Translations under genes and position numbers: made by a program
The notes under the pieces: generated by a model
Seen by the model: the letters and a program-made list of their open reading frames with translations, nothing else
Told to the model about the DNA's origin: nothing
Databases searched by the model: none
Shown here: piece by piece, positions 50,338 through 58,101 of the stretch
Layout of the letters: every line of letters begins with the position of its first letter
Position numbering within the stretch: position 1 is the first letter of the stretch
Origin: Hyphomicrobiales bacterium
Lineage (GTDB): Bacteria > Pseudomonadota > Alphaproteobacteria > Rhodospirillales > JACKKN01
Assembly: GCA_024236415.1 (NCBI GenBank)
Contig: JACKKN010000010.1
Location: 62,001 to 126,000, forward strand
Length of the DNA: 64,000 nucleotides
Reading direction: 5' to 3'

Positions 50338-51504
50338 TCAGTACGACTTGGGCAGGCCCAGGGCCCGCTCGGCCAGATAGCACAGGATGAGCTGCGGGCT
50401 GATGGGCGCCAGGCGGTGGATCAGGCTCTCGCGCAGGTAACGCTCCACATGGAACTCCTTGGCGTAGCCCATGCCGCCGTGGGTCATGACCGCGTTGGTG
50501 CAGGCCTTGAAGGCGGCCTCGGCGGCCAGGTACTTGGCGGCGTTGGCCTCCAGGCCGCACTCCTTGCCCGCGTCATACAGCTCGGCGGCGCGGAAGGCCA
50601 TCAGGTTGGCGGCCTCCAGCTCGGCCCAGGATTCGGCCAGGGGGTGCTGGATGGACTGGTTCATGCCGATGGGCCGGTCGAACACCACCCGCTCGCGGGC
50701 ATAGGTGGCGGCCTTCTGCAGCGCGCAGCGGCCGAGCCCGACCATGGAGGCGGCGATCATGATCCGCTCGGCGTTCAGGCCGTGCAGCAGGTAGCGGAAG
50801 CCCTTGCCCTCCTCGCCGATCAGGTGCTCCTTGGGCACCGGCAGGTTGTCGATGAACACCTCGTTGGAGTCGACGCACTTGCGGCCCATCTTCTCGATCA
50901 GGCGCACGTCGCAGTACTTGCGGTCCAGGTCGGTGTAGAACAGCGACAGCCCGTCGATGGGCTTGGCGGTCTCGGAGATGTCCCTGGTGCGGGCAATCAG
51001 CAGCATCTTGTTGCAGACCTGGGCGGTGGAGGTCCAGATCTTCTCGCCGTTGACGACGTAGCGCTCGCCGTCCCACACCGCCCGGGTCTTGAGGCGGGTG
51101 GTGTCCAGCCCCGTGTTGGGTTCGGTGACGGCGAAGCAGGCGATGTCCTGGCGCTTGACCACCGGCGGCAGCCATGCCTGCTTCTGTTCCTCGGTGCCGA
51201 ACACCACGACGGGGTTCAGACCGAAGATGCCGATGCCGACGGCGGCGAAGCCGGCGTTGCCGGCGCCCGACTCGGTGATGGCCTGGACCAGGGTCGCCGC
51301 GGCGGCGATGCCCAGGCCGCTGCCGCCGTATGCCTCGGGCATGGCGATGCCCAGCCAGCCGTCGTCGGCCAGGGCGCGGCAGAAGTCCTCGGGGTACCTG
51401 CCGTCCTTGTCCCGCTCCAGCCAGTACTGGTCGTCGAAGCGGCTGCACAGGCGCAGGACGCTGTCCCGGATCATCTTCAGGTCGGGGTTGTCGTCGGGGA
51501 TCAT
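50338..51504 (-). CDS. Acyl-CoA dehydrogenase
   Basis: A 388-residue FAD enzyme: MPEAYGGSGLGIAAAATLVQ, CFAVTEPNTGLDTTRLKTRAVWDGERYVVNGEKIWTSTAQVCNKMLLIART, MTHGGMGYAKEFHVERYLRESLIHRLAPISPQLILCYLAE. The usual catalytic-Glu segment near the C-terminus (YEGTxE) is replaced by LAPISPQL, as in some glutaryl-/ methylsuccinyl-like branches, so the substrate and even the base differ from standard beta-oxidation enzymes. Start ATG 51504 overlaps the iclR end (4 bases). An acyl-CoA dehydrogenase also occurs in the Pseudomonas itaconate (rip) operon. Confidence 0.9.
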   Translation of the reverse strand: MIPDDNPDLKMIRDSVLRLCSRFDDQYWLERDKDGRYPEDFCRALADDGWLGIAMPEAYGGSGLGIAAAATLVQAITESGAGNAGFAAVGIGIFGLNPVVVFGTEEQKQAWLPPVVKRQDIACFAVTEPNTGLDTTRLKTRAVWDGERYVVNGEKIWTSTAQVCNKMLLIARTRDISETAKPIDGLSLFYTDLDRKYCDVRLIEKMGRKCVDSNEVFIDNLPVPKEHLIGEEGKGFRYLLHGLNAERIMIAASMVGLGRCALQKAATYARERVVFDRPIGMNQSIQHPLAESWAELEAANLMAFRAAELYDAGKECGLEANAAKYLAAEAAFKACTNAVMTHGGMGYAKEFHVERYLRESLIHRLAPISPQLILCYLAERALGLPKSY

Positions 51505-52343
51505 GGCGTTTCCGTCCTCTTGGTCTTTTCCTTGCCGTCCGGCGGGGCGCCGCCGGCCAGCCGGTTGCATTCATCGGCGGCGGCGCGCACCAGCCGCTCG
51601 TTGGCCGCGGCGTTGGCCGCCATGCGCGGCGCCGGGCCGGCCAGCAGCACCGCCGCCACCACCGCGCCGTCGGGGCCGAACACGGGCGCCGCCAGGGCGT
51701 TGGCGCCGGTGCCGCGCTCGTCCCGGGTGCGGGCGATGCCCTCGCGCCGTACCCTCTCCAGCTCGGCGCGCAGGGCCTTGGCGCCGGTGATCGTTTCCGG
51801 CGTGAACCGCTTGCGCGGCACCTCCTTCAGGTAGCGTTCCAGCCGCGCGCGCGGGAAATGGGCCAGCAGCACCTTGCCCAGGGCCGTGCAGTACAGCTCG
51901 CGCCGCTCGCCGACGGTGACGGCGTAGCGGATGGGATTGGAACTTTCGGCCTTGTCCAGGTAGGTGGCCAGGTCGGCGTCGGGCGCCAGGGCGCCCAGCA
52001 CGGCGGTCTCGCCGCTGGCCTCGGCCAGGCGCGCCAGCACCGGCCGCGCCAGGGCCACCAGCTCGCGCCCGGCCACGGCGCGCATGGCCAGGGCCAGGAA
52101 GCGCGAGCCCAGGAAGTACCGCCCGGCCCCGTCGCGCACCACCCCGTCCTCGGCGGTCAGGCCCGCCAGCAGGCCCACCAGGCTGGTCTTGGGCGCCCCC
52201 GTGGCCACCGCCAGCTCGGCCAGGGTGGCGCCGGTGCGGGCGTCGGCCAGGGCTTCGAGAATCGCGAACACCCGGCCCACGGACTGGGGCCCGCCGCGGG
52301 CGGCGGCGGAGGCCGCATCGGTCTTGGCTGTCGATGTACGCAT
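51501..52343 (-). CDS. IclR-family transcriptional regulator
   Basis: A 280-residue regulator. The winged HTH is QSVGRVFAILEALADARTGATLAELAVATGAPKTSLVGLLAGLTAEDGVV, and the IclR effector domain follows (PVLARLAEASGETAVLGALAPDADLATYLDKAESSNPIRYAVTVGERRELYCTALGKVLLAHF). It is first in the operon and its start codon lies inside a 10-bp-arm palindrome (52341-52365), so autoregulation of the whole operon is likely. An unusual Lys/Glu-rich C-terminal tail (DGKEKTKRTETP). Confidence 0.92.
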   Translation of the reverse strand: MRTSTAKTDAASAAARGGPQSVGRVFAILEALADARTGATLAELAVATGAPKTSLVGLLAGLTAEDGVVRDGAGRYFLGSRFLALAMRAVAGRELVALARPVLARLAEASGETAVLGALAPDADLATYLDKAESSNPIRYAVTVGERRELYCTALGKVLLAHFPRARLERYLKEVPRKRFTPETITGAKALRAELERVRREGIARTRDERGTGANALAAPVFGPDGAVVAAVLLAGPAPRMAANAAANERLVRAAADECNRLAGGAPPDGKEKTKRTETP

Positions 52344-52365
52344 ATTCGTACTTTATACGAATATG
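52341..52365. promoter_or_regulatory. Operator palindrome over the iclR start codon
   Basis: CATATTCGTA (52341-52350) and TACGAATATG (52356-52365) form a perfect 10-bp inverted repeat with a 5-base spacer. The first three bases are the complement of the iclR ATG. The size and AT-content suit an IclR dimer-of-dimers site, and binding would block both transcription and, in RNA, could form a start-sequestering hairpin. Confidence 0.65.
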
Positions 52366-52420
52366 AATATTGCGCGCAAACGGATTCCGCCCGCACAAAC
52401 GCAGCCCGGCGGCGGGGGTG

Positions 52421-53215
52421 CTAGGTCTTGCTGCCCTTGGCGGCGAAGAAGGCGGCGATGCGGGCCTGGGGTTCGCCGGTCAGGTAGGCGTCGGCCAGGG
52501 CGTCGATGCCGGCGGCGATGCCGCCCCGGGGGCCCATGTCCTCCCAGGCGGTGATCAGGGATTTCTGCGACCGGATGGCCAGGGGTGCGGCGTCGCAGAT
52601 GGGGTCGATCCAGTCGGCCACGGCGGCGTCCAGGTCGGCCGGCGCCACCACCCGCTCGACGAAGTTCATGGCCAGGGCCTCGGCGGCGTCGTAGGTGCGG
52701 CCGGTCAACAGCATCTCGCGCGTCTTGCCCCAGCCGATCAGGCCCGGCAGCAGCGCCGCCTCGATCACCGAGGGCAGGCCCATGTGCACCTCGGGCATGG
52801 CGAACACGGCGTTTTCCGACGCCACCCGCATGTCGCACGACGCCGCTACCTCCAGCCCGCCGCCCAGGCAGAACCCGTTGACCCGGGCGATCACCGGCAC
52901 CGGACAGGCGCGGATGGCGGCGTTGACCCGGTGCAGGCCGGTGATGTAGGCCCGCGCCGCGGCCCGGTCCAGGTGGCCGAGCTCGGTCAGGTCGGCGCCG
53001 CCGATGAAGGACCTGCCGCCGGCACCGGTGACGACCACCGCGCGCACCCCGTCGTCGGCGCCCACCTGCTCCACGGCCTCAGTCAGGCGCCGGTTCTGGC
53101 CCGTGCTCATGCAGTTCAGGCGGTCCTGGCGGTCGACCAAGATCCAGGCGACCCGCTGGTCCCCGCCCTTGCCGCCGCTGCGCATCTCGATGGTGACCCT
53201 GCCCTCGCTGGCCAT
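52421..53215 (-). CDS. Enoyl-CoA hydratase/isomerase family protein
   Basis: A 264-residue crotonase: VAWILVDRQDRLNCMSTGQNRRL, VTGAGGRSFIGGADLTELG, ARVNGFCLGGGLEVAASCDMRVA, FAMPEVHMGLPSVIEAALLPGLIGWGKTREMLLTG. The oxyanion loop residues and the PE catalytic region are present. GGGGAGC lies 8 bases before ATG 53215. It is upstream of iclR on the same strand with a 77-base gap containing the operator, so it may be under separate control. Confidence 0.87.
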   Translation of the reverse strand: MASEGRVTIEMRSGGKGGDQRVAWILVDRQDRLNCMSTGQNRRLTEAVEQVGADDGVRAVVVTGAGGRSFIGGADLTELGHLDRAAARAYITGLHRVNAAIRACPVPVIARVNGFCLGGGLEVAASCDMRVASENAVFAMPEVHMGLPSVIEAALLPGLIGWGKTREMLLTGRTYDAAEALAMNFVERVVAPADLDAAVADWIDPICDAAPLAIRSQKSLITAWEDMGPRGGIAAGIDALADAYLTGEPQARIAAFFAAKGSKT

Positions 53216-53355
53216 GGTGCGTGCTCCCCGTTTCGTTCGCTTGCGAAACATACTGGGGCAAGGGCGCGGGCTTGTCCATGGCCGCTTTCGCCGCGCCGCG
53301 CGAGGGACTATCCTGTCGCCCGTTCGACCCACCACGCGGCAAAGGACCCCGCCTC

Positions 53356-53841
53356 ATGACCCACTGCCCCTGCGGCTCCGGCAAGTCCCTGGACGACTGC
53401 TGCGGGCGCTATTTCGAGGACCTCTCGGCGCCCACGGCGCTGGCCCTCATGCGCTCGCGCTACTCCGCCCACGTCCTGGGCAAGGGCGACTACCTGGCCC
53501 GCACCCTGTCCACCGACCAGCGCAAGGATTTCGACGTGGCCCAGTTCGAGGCCACCGCCGGCAACACCAAATGGATGGGGCTGGAAATCCGCCAGACCGC
53601 CCTGGGCGGCGACAAGGACGACAGCGGCACGGTCGAGTTCGTGGCCCGCTACCGCGAATCCGGCGGCGACCCCATCGCCCACCACGAACTGGCCTCGTTC
53701 AAGCGCGAGGACGGCCGCTGGGTGTTCGCCGACTGCGTCCTGAACCCCAAGGGCCCGACCCGGCGGGTCGACAAGGTGGGCCGCAACGACCCCTGCCCCT
53801 GCGGGTCGGGCAAGAAGTTCAAGAAGTGCTGCGGCGCCTGA
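53356..53841 (+). CDS. YchJ-family protein with two SEC-C zinc motifs
   Basis: A 161-residue protein. SEC-C type motifs flank a YchJ NTF2-like core: MTHCPCGSGKSLDDCCGRYF at the N-terminus and NDPCPCGSGKKFKKCCGA at the C-terminus, with the core LARTLSTDQRKDF...VEFVARYRESGGDPIAHHELASFKREDGRWVFADC. SEC-C motifs bind Zn2+ and mediate SecB or ribosome contacts in SecA. The function is unknown. The last 23 bases overlap the convergent Lnt-like gene, and a degenerate second copy of its 3' end lies beyond that gene at 55511-55561. Confidence 0.9.
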   Translation: MTHCPCGSGKSLDDCCGRYFEDLSAPTALALMRSRYSAHVLGKGDYLARTLSTDQRKDFDVAQFEATAGNTKWMGLEIRQTALGGDKDDSGTVEFVARYRESGGDPIAHHELASFKREDGRWVFADCVLNPKGPTRRVDKVGRNDPCPCGSGKKFKKCCGA

Positions 53842-55315
53842 GCACCGCCCGCCCCGCGAACCCCAGCACGGCGGCGATCGACAGCCAGCCCAGCCAGTCG
53901 CCGAACTGGGCGTAGAGGGTGCGCACGCCCCGGGTCGGCACGTCGGCGTACATGATCCCGGCCTCGCCGAGACCCCTGTGCATGCGGCCCAGCAGCCGCC
54001 CATAGGGGTCCATCGCATAGGTGATGCCGTCGTAGGTCGGCCGGATGTGGGTGAAGCCGTTCTCGATCGCGCGGTGCGGGTCGTTCAGCGTGATCCCCGC
54101 GGGGAATTCGTGGGACCCCGTCAGCATGATGTCCACGCCGGCCCGGCCGGCCTGCAGGGCGAAGCGCGGGAAGCTCATGTCGCGGCAGATCGAAAGGGCA
54201 ATCCGCCCATGGGGGCTGTCGGCGTACTGGATGATTTCGGCGCCCTTGGTGAACACGGCCGTTTCGCCCATGTCTGCGAATCCGAGAAGAAACCGCTTCT
54301 GGTAGTCCACCTTCATGGCGCCGGTGTCGTCGAACAGCATGTGCCGGTTGGCGCCCTTGCCGGTTTCCGGGACCCAGGCATAGGGGATCGACAGCCACAC
54401 GCCGTTGTCGGCGGCGATGCGCGAGAACGCGGTGCGGGCGCGCTCGTTCTCGGCCTCGGTGACGACAATGGCGAATTCGTTGAAGGCGACGATCCGGGCG
54501 CCGGCCCGGGCCGCCGCGGCGGTCATCGACCCGATCTTGGCGATGGTCGGCGCATAGGGCGAGGTCATCCGGTGATCGAAGACCTGGGTCATGTTCTGGG
54601 GCCCGCCCTGTTCGGCGGGCATCACCGCCGCGGCGACACGGACCGTCGACGGTTCCGGCGCGGTCAGCATCCGCAGCCCCCCATAGCCGGCCAGGGCACC
54701 CAGGACGATGGCGTATGCCGCGCCGGCCGCCAGGGTCGGGCGCCGCGCGAACCCCTGCCCCCAGGCATGGTTGACGCAGGCCGCCAGCCAGGACCAGACG
54801 AAGACGAACCCCCACAGGCCGGCCAACGCGTAGATCTGCAACAGCGGCAGGGGCGCCGTGGCGAAGACGTTCTTGGCCTGGGTCCCGTCCAGGGGCGGCA
54901 CCAGCGAGGACAGGTACATCAGCGCGGTGACCGCCGACGGGAACACGAGCGTGGCCACAAGCCCGTTGCCCAGGCGCGGCGTGACCAGGCGATCGATCCA
55001 GTAGGGCATCGAATAGAGCAGCGCGATCAATGTGGACCGGACCACGTTGAAGACCAGGCTCAGGCCCGGATCACCCATGTCGAAAATGCCCCACAGGGCG
55101 ATGTTGAAGGCCAGCACGAAGCCCAGTGTGGTCAGCAGGATCGACCGTCCCGCAGGCAGCACGCGGCTGAACCGCAGGATGAAGATCGGCGCCACGATGA
55201 TCATGGCCGGGATCATCGGCAGCAGATCGCTGCGCCGGCAGAACATGAACAGGCCGAAGCCCAGAACGAACAGGCCCGTTGTTTGCAGGATTTCGGTGGT
55301 ACCGCTGTTGCGCAT
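53819..55315 (-). CDS. Apolipoprotein N-acyltransferase-like membrane protein with nitrilase domain
   Basis: A 498-residue protein with about seven transmembrane segments in the first 230 residues. A C-N hydrolase (nitrilase) domain follows with the Glu-Lys-Cys triad: FNEFAIVV (Glu), VDYQKRFLLGF (Lys), LSICRDMSFPRFA (Cys). Another hydrophobic helix lies near the C-terminus. This is the Lnt architecture (acylates the N-terminal Cys of lipoproteins), but the sequence is divergent, so a related acyltransferase is possible. ATG 55315 is preferred over TTG 55330. Codon use is less extreme in GC than in its neighbours, and it is flanked by copies of the SEC-C gene end, which suggests insertion. Confidence 0.82.
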   Translation of the reverse strand: MRNSGTTEILQTTGLFVLGFGLFMFCRRSDLLPMIPAMIIVAPIFILRFSRVLPAGRSILLTTLGFVLAFNIALWGIFDMGDPGLSLVFNVVRSTLIALLYSMPYWIDRLVTPRLGNGLVATLVFPSAVTALMYLSSLVPPLDGTQAKNVFATAPLPLLQIYALAGLWGFVFVWSWLAACVNHAWGQGFARRPTLAAGAAYAIVLGALAGYGGLRMLTAPEPSTVRVAAAVMPAEQGGPQNMTQVFDHRMTSPYAPTIAKIGSMTAAAARAGARIVAFNEFAIVVTEAENERARTAFSRIAADNGVWLSIPYAWVPETGKGANRHMLFDDTGAMKVDYQKRFLLGFADMGETAVFTKGAEIIQYADSPHGRIALSICRDMSFPRFALQAGRAGVDIMLTGSHEFPAGITLNDPHRAIENGFTHIRPTYDGITYAMDPYGRLLGRMHRGLGEAGIMYADVPTRGVRTLYAQFGDWLGWLSIAAVLGFAGRAVLRRRSTS

Positions 55316-55497
55316 CTTGGCGAACCTCAATTTCTTGTTGTTTTCACGCCAACACGGAACCGGTCCGGGTCGTTCACGGCGCCGGCCCGTGCCGTTGTCC
55401 GGCCGGAAGCCGGCCGGACCGACAACCCAGGATTCTAGGACCTATCAATCGGAAGTTCTGTGGACGGGTCCACAGACCGGCGAAAAAGCCGGCGGGG

Positions 55498-55563
55498 TGG
55501 GCGGCGACGCCCCCTGCCCCTGGGGCCCGGGCGGGAAATGCAAAGAAGTGCTGCGGCGCCTAG
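55498..55563 (+). pseudogene. Degenerate duplicate of the SEC-C gene 3' end
   Basis: Bases 55511-55561 repeat 53790-53839 with about eight differences and a 1-base indel. The last 19 bases, AAGAAGTGCTGCGGCGCCT, are identical (53821-53839 and 55543-55561). In one frame it still reads APCPWGPGGKCK, a broken CPCGSGK motif. It is not a gene but a remnant left by duplication or insertion of the Lnt-like gene. Confidence 0.7.
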
Positions 55564-56270
55564 CCGGGGTTCTTCAGGAAGTCCACGTAGTCGCGCCACC
55601 AGTATCCGGCGCCGTAGAACAGCTTGTGGCCGCCGCCGCGGTCGTAGCGGATGACCCGGTGCGGCACCCGGCCGCCGCGCAGGGCAGCCTCCAGGCTGTC
55701 CACGTTGCCGCGGATGTCGGCGCTGTCGCCCGCCTCCACCATCACCAGCACCGGGGCGGCGATGCCGGCCGCCCGGGGCACCACGCGGTCGAACATGCCG
55801 CGCCCCGGCGCCGGCGCCATGATGACGAAGGCCCGGGCCGAAGCGCCACGCGCGGCGGCGACCATGGTCAACAGACCGCCGCGGGAAAAGCCGGCCAGGA
55901 CCACCCGGTTCGGGTCCACGTCGGGGCGGGCACGCACGGCCTCCAGGGCCGCCTCCACTTCGGTCAGGTGGTTGCGCAGGTGGCCCAAACCCGACGCGCG
56001 AACGGGGAAGAAGGCCAGGATGCCCTCCCCGGCCAGGGCCCGGCACATGCCGGCCATGTCATAGCCCTTGCCGGAGGCCGCCGACAGCCCGTCGCGGTCG
56101 ACGATCAGGCCGTGGTTGTAGACCACCGCGGGGAAGGGTCCCGCGCCCTCGGGCTTGCAGACCATGGCCCGCCCGGCGGTACCGCCTTGGCGCCACTCGG
56201 TCAGGCCCGTGGCGTTGCAGGCGGCCAGGGCGGCCAACAGGACGAGTCCGGTGGCCAGGCGTCGGGTCAT
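55560..56270 (-). CDS. Lipoprotein alpha/beta hydrolase (dienelactone hydrolase-like)
   Basis: A 236-residue product. Lipoprotein signal MTRRLATGLVLLAALAAC (lipobox LAAC, Cys18), then an alpha/beta hydrolase: FPAVVYNHGLIVD, nucleophile elbow VVLAGFSRGGLLTMVAAA (Ser in GFSRGG), VLVMVEAGDSADI (Asp), and a late His in GGGHKLFYGAGY. It is a membrane-tethered esterase-like enzyme; the substrate is unknown. Its stop lies at the edge of the duplicated SEC-C tail. Confidence 0.85.
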   Translation of the reverse strand: MTRRLATGLVLLAALAACNATGLTEWRQGGTAGRAMVCKPEGAGPFPAVVYNHGLIVDRDGLSAASGKGYDMAGMCRALAGEGILAFFPVRASGLGHLRNHLTEVEAALEAVRARPDVDPNRVVLAGFSRGGLLTMVAAARGASARAFVIMAPAPGRGMFDRVVPRAAGIAAPVLVMVEAGDSADIRGNVDSLEAALRGGRVPHRVIRYDRGGGHKLFYGAGYWWRDYVDFLKNPG

Positions 56271-56325
56271 GGCGTCCCTCCCTTTTTCAGGTGACGCCCC
56301 ACCCTACCACAGGGCGCAGGTCCGG

Positions 56326-56733
56326 TCAGGGATGCATGCGCGCGCCCTTGGTGATCTTGTCCACCACCTTCCTGTCGGCGCGCAGGGCCAGACCCACCAG
56401 GCGGGCGTCGTCGGGCCCGTACTCGGCGAACACGGCGCGGTTGGCGGCGTCGTGGCCGGTGGCGAACATCTCCTCGATGTAGGCCGAGCAGCGCACGCCG
56501 CGGTCCAGGGCCCGCCGCTGCACCTTGGCCAGGGTCGGCCCGTCGGCGGCCAGCACCATCATGGGCTGCACGGCCATGGGGTTGTAGGCGTTGCCGGCGG
56601 CGTCCACGTAGGGCTCGCCGATGATGCCCGGCGCCTGGGCCACCAGGCCGGTGGTCAGGAAGGCGGTGACGTTCAGCTTCTGCCACACCTCCAGGTCGTC
56701 GCGCAGGACGATGGCGATCTTGGTGTCGAACAT
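56326..56733 (-). CDS. DUF2000-family protein
   Basis: A 135-residue protein beginning MFDTKIAIVLRDDLEVWQKLNVTAFLTTGLVAQ, the pattern of DUF2000, a family distantly related to peptidyl-tRNA hydrolase 2 in fold. No activity is known. It follows the MarR gene by 18 bases and is probably in one operon with it. Confidence 0.83.
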   Translation of the reverse strand: MFDTKIAIVLRDDLEVWQKLNVTAFLTTGLVAQAPGIIGEPYVDAAGNAYNPMAVQPMMVLAADGPTLAKVQRRALDRGVRCSAYIEEMFATGHDAANRAVFAEYGPDDARLVGLALRADRKVVDKITKGARMHP

Positions 56734-56751
56734 GGCGCCCCCCTCCCCCGT

Positions 56752-57165
56752 TCAGTCGCCGGCCAGGCGCCCCAGGCCCTGGCGCAGGACGCCGGCGCCA
56801 CGCCCCACCAGGCCGTTGATGAAGTCGTTGGCCGCATCCACGGCGGCGTCCAGCTCGGGCATGCGCGCCCGCCCGGCCCGGGTCAGGTACAGGCGGTTGA
56901 CCCGCCGGTCCCCGGGGTCGGGCCGCCGCTCCAGCAGGCCCGCCTGGTCCAGGCGGTCCAGCACCCCGGTCAGGGTGGCGCTGTCCATGCGCAGGGTGGC
57001 CGAGACCTCGGCCCCCGTCGGCGCCTCCTGCTCGTACAGCACCCGCAGCACGGCGTACTGGGTCGGGGTGACCCCCAGCGGCGCCAGGTACGCGCGCATG
57101 ACCCGGCTCGCCTCCTTGGCGGCGCGGCTGAGCAGGAAACTGATGCATCCGGAAAGCTCGTGCAT
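56752..57165 (-). CDS. MarR-family transcriptional regulator
   Basis: A 137-residue compact MarR protein: LGVTPTQYAVLRVLYEQEAPTGAEVSATLRMDSATLTGVLDRLDQAGLLERRPDPGDRRVNRLYLT, with the wing PGDRRVN. ATG 57165 or ATG 57180 (five codons earlier) may be used; neither has a Shine-Dalgarno, and translation might be leaderless. The palindromes at 57189-57208 lie directly upstream and probably serve autoregulation and control of the divergent hydratase-VOC pair. Confidence 0.88.
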   Translation of the reverse strand: MHELSGCISFLLSRAAKEASRVMRAYLAPLGVTPTQYAVLRVLYEQEAPTGAEVSATLRMDSATLTGVLDRLDQAGLLERRPDPGDRRVNRLYLTRAGRARMPELDAAVDAANDFINGLVGRGAGVLRQGLGRLAGD

Positions 57166-57188
57166 GGGGTCATCATGCATACAATTAA

Positions 57189-57208
57189 CTTGTATACAAG
57201 ATACTTGT
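57189..57208. promoter_or_regulatory. MarR operator candidate
   Basis: A perfect palindrome CTTGTATACAAG (57189-57200) overlaps a second inverted repeat ACAAG-ATA-CTTGT (57196-57208), between the MarR start and the divergent gene. Confidence 0.6.
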
Positions 57209-57311
57209 GGACATGGGGGCGCGCCCGCCCCGGCCGATGTTGACAAGGGAACGGATGTCGCGAAAGCTCGCCCCCTGTCCGACGCCACCGCACCGGGAAT
57301 GGGGAAACACC

Positions 57312-58097
57312 GTGAGTGACCTGCTGGAAACCATCGCCGACGGCGTCGCCGTCCTGACCATGAACCGCCCCGAGCGGCGCAACGCCCTGTCGCCCGAGAT
57401 GGTGGCCGGCCTGCTGGAGGCCCTGCCGCGCCTGGCCGCCGACCCGGGGGTCGGCGCCGTGATCCTGACCGGGGCCGGGCCGGCCTTCTGCGCCGGCGGC
57501 GACGTCAAGGCCATGGCGGCACGGACCCTGGACCAGACCCTGGAGGAGCGGACGACCGCCCTGCGCGAGAAGATGGAGGTGTCGCGCTGGCTGCACGAGA
57601 TGGGCAAGCCGACCATCGCCATGGTGCGCGGCGCCGCCGCCGGAGCCGGCCTGTCCATGGCCCTGGCCTGTGACATGCGGTTCGCGGCCGAGGGCACCAA
57701 GATGACCACCGCCTTCGTCAACGTGGGCTTTTCCGGCGATTTCGGCGGCAGCTACTTCCTGACCCACCTGGTCGGCACCGCCAAGGCGCGGGAGCTGTAC
57801 TACTCGGGCGACGTGATCCTGGCCGACGAGGCCCTGCGCCTCGGCATGGTCAACCGGGTCTATCCCGAGGACCGGCTGGAGGCCGAGACCCGGGCCTTTG
57901 CCGCCCGCCTGGCCGCCGGACCGCGCATCGCCATCGGCTACATGAAACGGAACATGAACGCCGCCGAACAGGGCACCCTGGCCGCCTGCTTCGACGGCGA
58001 GGCCCTGCACCATTCGCGCACCGGCATGACCGAGGATCACCGGGAAGCGACCCGCGCCTTCGTCGAGAAGCGCAAGCCCGTGTTCCGCTCGCGCTAG
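57312..58097 (+). CDS. Enoyl-CoA hydratase/isomerase family protein
   Basis: A 261-residue crotonase: AVLTMNRPERRNALSPEMVAGLLEAL, LTGAGPAFCAGGDVKAMA, AMVRGAAAGAGLSMALACDMRFA, TTAFVNVGFSGDFGGSYFLTHLVGTAKARELYYSGDVI. The PE catalytic Glu region is replaced by NVGFSGDFG, which has an Asp and matches PaaG-like isomerases or hydrolases. Start GTG 57312 with GGGGAAA upstream was preferred over more distal ATGs whose product lacks family similarity. It is followed by a VOC gene 4 bases later. Confidence 0.86.
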   Translation: MSDLLETIADGVAVLTMNRPERRNALSPEMVAGLLEALPRLAADPGVGAVILTGAGPAFCAGGDVKAMAARTLDQTLEERTTALREKMEVSRWLHEMGKPTIAMVRGAAAGAGLSMALACDMRFAAEGTKMTTAFVNVGFSGDFGGSYFLTHLVGTAKARELYYSGDVILADEALRLGMVNRVYPEDRLEAETRAFAARLAAGPRIAIGYMKRNMNAAEQGTLAACFDGEALHHSRTGMTEDHREATRAFVEKRKPVFRSR

Positions 58098-58101
58098 CCC
58101 C

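Noticed and set aside
53819..53841. Possibility that the SEC-C gene is truncated by the Lnt-like gene
   Set aside because: The SEC-C frame ends normally with CPCGSGKKFKKCCGA followed by a stop, so it is intact; the damaged copy is the distal one.
55279..55563. Small plus-strand frame ending in KKCCGA
   Set aside because: Only its last part resembles the SEC-C motif. It lacks the cysteine pair of an intact motif and has no start signal, so it is treated as a remnant.
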